A stretch of 64,000 nucleotides of DNA, taken from the NCBI GenBank assembly GCA_023313575.1, contig JAJTTP010000013.1:1116001-1180000 (forward strand), read 5' to 3'. Below are positions 60,152 to 64,000 of the stretch, one piece after another (position 1 is the first letter of the stretch; every line of letters begins with the position of its first letter). The notes under the pieces are model-generated. The model was given only the letters and a program-made list of their open reading frames with translations, was not told the origin of the DNA and made no database searches. The stretch is from Eutypella sp. D-1 (lineage: Eukaryota; Ascomycota; Sordariomycetes; Xylariales; Diatrypaceae). The position numbers and the translations under genes were made by a program.

Positions 60152-62748
60152 AGTTACCTAGACGGAAAGGGGGAGGGGACTCGCTTCGGGGGAGCACTAC
60201 ACTACATCATTACTAGTCGAAGCCTAGGTCTAGGTCCTTACCGCCAGATACTACCTATACCATACCACTACCCGTCGCCTGCAAAATTGAGCAGCGCCCC
60301 ACCACTACTGACGTGACAACCCGATCCGTTGTCACCATCGGTGTGGTTTTTTTCTTCCTCCGCCCGTGGTCGCCCTCCCTGCTTTTCCCGTTCGAGGATG
60401 GTTGGTTGTCTTTTTTAACACATGTCAACTTTGGGTGGGAGGGTCAACATTATTCCGGCGCGTTTCTTACCTCCATATTCTATTGATGACGGTATAGCTA
60501 GGGGATTGGGAGGGGTTTTTGGCGAATTCTGGCTGTTTGATTGATTGATTTGATTCATTGGTTTGCTTTTTTTTCCTTTATTGATTGACAGAGAGGGAGA
60601 AGGATCGAACATGATACCACTTTTTTCCACGGTTTACTGAGCAGCATGTTATCTGCCGTCGTCGCACCGCCCAGAAATGGATGTATGCACGGTCGGTCTA
60701 ATAAATTACCAGACCACCTTACACTTTACTTTTACACCTAAGTAAATAATGTAGCTAAACTACTCTTACCACATGCTGCATATATACTTCAGTACATAAC
60801 CGAATTGCGACGTACGATGTCCTCACAAAGAAAAGAGCAGAAACATACGACTCGGGATATCTTCATTAGGTAGATTTTTTGGTGTTGTAGTAGTGGTGGT
60901 TGCTCGTCACGCCACCGCCCTCCCGGATTGCGGAGACCGGGGACTCGCCCGCCCATGCCATCATCACGCCACTCGGCCATTTCGCATCCGGTACATCTTT
61001 TCCCGCATTCCAACAGGCAATGTCTACAGTACTATGTAACACTAAAAGGCCCAACAGCAAAGACGCGCACGCAACGTACGTAGTTGATGAATCGCTTTCG
61101 CGCATCCCCATCGAATTGATATGATCATGCCATGATTGTCCTCGCCGGCCCGAGGACTTAGAGTTATGTATGTAGGAGACGATCCCCCCTAATACGGTAT
61201 AAACCGGCGATACTTTCATCCTCAGCAATCAACTCCATTGTAACTCCATGTAGGTTTCTTTCGACTTTTGTGGGTTTCGCGGCTGAGGTGCGGGGGTTGA
61301 GAGGGGGGTAGTTTGTTCCCATGCCACACACATGGGTAGGGTTGGACAAGAATCCGGGGTAATTTAGAACTCGGCATATGATGGAAGTTCATTGGACACA
61401 AGGGGGGACGCGCCCAGGCCAGGTCCCCCGTACAGGGCTCGGTAATAAGCCACCCGAGGACGGCCAGAGCTAGCTATGCTACGTCGTACCGTTTGTGTGT
61501 CGTGTGAATCAAGCCGAGATAATCGCGGGAAATGAGTGGTATAGATATATCCATCCATCCTTGCTACCCATGTTCAAAGTTTGTCGAGCACGGCAAGCAT
61601 CTGTTATCATGTACTACCTATCTAGAGCAATCGCGTTGTCGACGTGCTGCCTAGCAGGGCGTGATAAGACACATCTTCCGTGACTTCTTGATAGATCCAT
61701 ACATATATACGTACTTCAAGTAAATAAGATGAATGCGTATGTGTAATGTATTTATTTACTTGTATCCTAGCCCTGATTGGTTCCAAGGTTTCCCTGTTTT
61801 CAGCTTCGTACTTATGAAAAAGACCTCCACCGGCCAAGAAGACTTCAGCGAGGGTAAGCTAGCTAATCGGAGGATCTGTCATACCCAAATGCCGTGAGAC
61901 CGTCCTGACTTCGGGATTCCCCGGCGATCCGCCGAACCCGGGACATAATAAAACCACCGACCAACCGACGGGACGGAGCGGAACGGAACGGGAGACCTCA
62001 CACGTGAATGACTACCTCACTAGGTTAACAAGTCCTGCCCATATGGATGGACGTCCCATCCTAACAGCCCCCCCACCTTTCCTAGCTAGGCTAGGAGGGG
62101 TACAGAATGTAGGCATTCCTTGGGGCGTTCTCGAATCCGCATGGCAGTGCGGTCCGAGGTCAGCACTACTCAGTAGCGATTATGCGGGGAAGTTGGGGCG
62201 ACGGAGTGGTTTTATCCTCGTATCCTGTCATGTGTTGGATTTTGAGGTGATATCACCGCCCCCAAGTCTGGCTGGCAGTTTCCGAAGGGGGGCGGGGCGT
62301 GCCGCCACCCCGCGCTGGCAGATCGGCGGGAGGCGAGGGGGAATCTGGATGGAAGATCGAGCTAACATTGTAGACGGAGCATGCATGTGGTGTTTGAGGG
62401 TGACACCGTTCGCCGATTTGGAGGGACAAGACACGGTCTCAGATATCGCTGGATAGGGATAGATAACTTAAGGATGCTGGACGGCTGGTTTTACGAAGCT
62501 GTTGTCACTCCCTCGTCGCCTGCGGACGCGCTCAATTAGTGTAAGGATTATCTAAGACGTCTATCGATCTATATTCAAGCCTGTATGTGCTACATAACGT
62601 AATGGTATCCCACTTATCCACGCTTCACCCACCCGCCCCTGTGCTATAGGCCAGACAGACCTTGCGTGCGGCTATCTTATCCGGGACGTCAGAAAGACAG
62701 ATAGACGAGTGGGGGGACAGAGCAGTGGTGTCGCCTTGGCACCGCAAA
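60152..62748. other. Intergenic, no gene recognised
   Basis: 2.6 kb. The left 500 bp probably contain the 3' untranslated region of the small gene (T-rich, with GATTGATTGATT near 60540). The minus frame 60866-61228 and the plus frame 62004-62456 (150 codons) have no recognisable domain. The second is Gly/Pro/Arg-rich and overlaps a minus frame, so it is not called. Confidence 0.45.
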
Positions 62749-64000
62749 TCACGCGTGCTGGGCGGCCTGCCTGAGCGTGAGTCCGGGGCCGGCGGCGGCG
62801 GCGGCGCCGAAGTCCGGCATGTTGAGCCCGAGGGCGCGCTTGGCGCTGAGCCAGAGCTCGAAGGCGCCGAGTTTGAGCTCGATGCGGAGGTAGCCGAGCC
62901 AGGCGGCGAGGAGGCGGGCGGGGCGCAGCAGCAGGGACGACGCGGACGACGTCGACGCCTCGCGGATCTCGTCCACGCGCTCGCGGAGCACGGTGCGAGC
63001 GCAGTAGCGGGCGAGGATCAGGAACCCGCGCGCCGGCCCTTGCCGCGTGTGCAGGCTCTCGTCCAGCGCGCGCGTGAGGTCGTTGGTCTTGAGAATGAGC
63101 AGGATGATGCGCGGCACGCGGCCCAGCATCTGTACTAGCTCCGACAGCAGACCCTCCTGCAGCGCGTCGCCCATCTCCTTCTTCTCCTCGCCCGACCGCG
63201 GTGCCAGGATCGACGTGCTCACTACGGAGAAGTCGCGCCCTGTGATGGCGCTCGCGAACAGCGGGAACTGCTCCGGCTCGACCCCGGCTACCTCGTGCGC
63301 GTACCGCTGCATTGACGCCATATCGCCGTCGATCACCGCCAGCCACATTTTGGCGTACGAGCGTCGGAGGTTCTCGGGGATGTCACGGTACAGCCCGTGG
63401 TCGTATAGGATGACCTCAAAGTTGTGCCCGCCGGGCCGCCGACGAGCGGCCTTACGGATCGCAATATTACCTCCGTGCGGGTCGCAGTGCAGCGGTGCAT
63501 TCCGGCCGAAGATCATCTCGTTGAAGATGCGAGCGAGCGAGGCAGAAACCTCGTCACGGTCGATGCCGTTCGAGTCCAGGTACTCGAGGTCGTCTAGTCG
63601 GTGACCCGACTCGTTGGCCATCACCAGGATCCGCTCCTTCGACCAGAGCACGTCTGGGATCACGAGCGGGAACTCGGGGAATTGCGCAAAGTATTTCTGC
63701 GTTCGGATCGCGTTCGCCGCTTCCAGACGGAAGTCCAGTTCCTGCGGCAGGGATACTTCCATCTCCGACGATAGCCACTCGAGGTCGTATTCGGGAAAAA
63801 ACTTCTTGACGGTCTGAAACGTGAACTTGGTCAAGGCCAGGTCGAGCGGCGCCCATAAGGACAGACCTGGATGTTGCACCTTGACGGCGACCTTTTGGCC
63901 AGTCTCTTTTACCGTGGCTAGATGCACCTGTGCGAGCGAAGCCGCCCCTATCGGCTTCTCCGCAAAATCCGAGAAGTAGTCGTTGAGGCCCTCGCCAGTA
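62749..64000 (-). CDS. ABC1/UbiB-family atypical kinase, probably mitochondrial (5' end outside window)
   Basis: The frame is open from base 64000 down to the stop TCA/TGA at 62751-62749, giving about 416 C-terminal residues. The visible ABC1 features, in order, are the Ala-rich loop GAASLAQVH (KPIGAASLAQVH), the lysine strand KVAVKVQHPGL, DLEWLSSEMEVSLPQELDFRLEAANA, the catalytic HCDPHGGN, and YDHGLYRDI in place of DFG. These define the family of Coq8/ADCK, Cqd1 and Mcp2 proteins. The diagnostic N-terminal KxGQ motif would lie just outside the window. After about 300 visible residues there is a helical, Arg/Leu/Ala-rich C-terminal extension of about 110 residues that ends QAAQHA. Family members support coenzyme Q synthesis or distribution and lipid homeostasis in mitochondria. 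Which subfamily this is cannot be decided. The 3' end is very GC-rich, and the opposite frames are shadows. Confidence 0.92.
   Translation of the reverse strand, partial: TGEGLNDYFSDFAEKPIGAASLAQVHLATVKETGQKVAVKVQHPGLSLWAPLDLALTKFTFQTVKKFFPEYDLEWLSSEMEVSLPQELDFRLEAANAIRTQKYFAQFPEFPLVIPDVLWSKERILVMANESGHRLDDLEYLDSNGIDRDEVSASLARIFNEMIFGRNAPLHCDPHGGNIAIRKAARRRPGGHNFEVILYDHGLYRDIPENLRRSYAKMWLAVIDGDMASMQRYAHEVAGVEPEQFPLFASAITGRDFSVVSTSILAPRSGEEKKEMGDALQEGLLSELVQMLGRVPRIILLILKTNDLTRALDESLHTRQGPARGFLILARYCARTVLRERVDEIREASTSSASSLLLRPARLLAAWLGYLRIELKLGAFELWLSAKRALGLNMPDFGAAAAAGPGLTLRQAAQHA

Noticed and set aside
62004..62456. 150-codon plus frame
   Set aside because: Low-complexity Gly/Pro/Arg composition, no domain, overlapping minus frame.
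62662..63604. Long plus and minus shadow frames (62662-63138, 62672-63346, 63047-63604)
   Set aside because: GC-rich shadows of the ABC1 kinase gene; they carry no independent motif.

Overview
The window comes from a filamentous ascomycete (Pezizomycotina). The evidence is short spliceosomal introns (55 to about 240 bp, GTNNGN donors, CTRAC-type branch points, TAG/CAG acceptors), fungus-restricted families (Zn2Cys6 regulators, a HET-domain protein, a PTH11/rhodopsin-like membrane protein, a highly reducing PKS), and repeat-induced point mutation (RIP) decay of repeats and of one biosynthetic locus. The order or genus cannot be fixed from the sequence alone.

Layout. 1-13 kb: the 3' end of a probable RAD52 gene, a short Zn2Cys6 gene, then three minus-strand enzyme genes (glutathione S-transferase, short-chain dehydrogenase, SAM-dependent methyltransferase) and a plus-strand seven-helix membrane protein. 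All of these look intact. 13-27 kb: two decayed plus-strand genes, an alpha-oxoamine synthase (14969-16678) and an HR-PKS (18203-26529, KS-AT-DH-CMeT-ER-KR-ACP). Both have in-frame stops and transition-type losses of catalytic residues. Three foldback or MITE-like inverted-repeat elements lie in and beside them. 27.6-36.2 kb: a very AT-rich block that holds a RIP-destroyed Ty3/Gypsy chromodomain retrotransposon, nested inside another pair of direct repeats that look like LTRs of a second element. 36-64 kb: sparse, mostly intact genes: a BTB-like protein, a secreted subtilase, a 2-oxoglutarate/Fe(II) oxygenase, a secreted eight-Cys protein with a Thr/Ser tail, a HET-domain protein, a 714-residue Zn2Cys6 regulator, a small Ser-rich protein, and the 3' part of an ABC1/UbiB-family kinase gene.

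How the genes fit together. An oxoamine synthase beside an HR-PKS that has no releasing domain is the arrangement known from sphinganine-analogue pathways such as FUM8/FUM1, where the synthase offloads the chain by decarboxylative condensation with an amino acid. The nearby regulator, GST, SDR, methyltransferase and membrane protein could be remnants of the same cluster. That membership is inference. The core pathway is dead here. Large gaps between genes show no recognisable content. Exon boundaries were read by eye from splice signals and frame, and none was checked against transcripts or a database.
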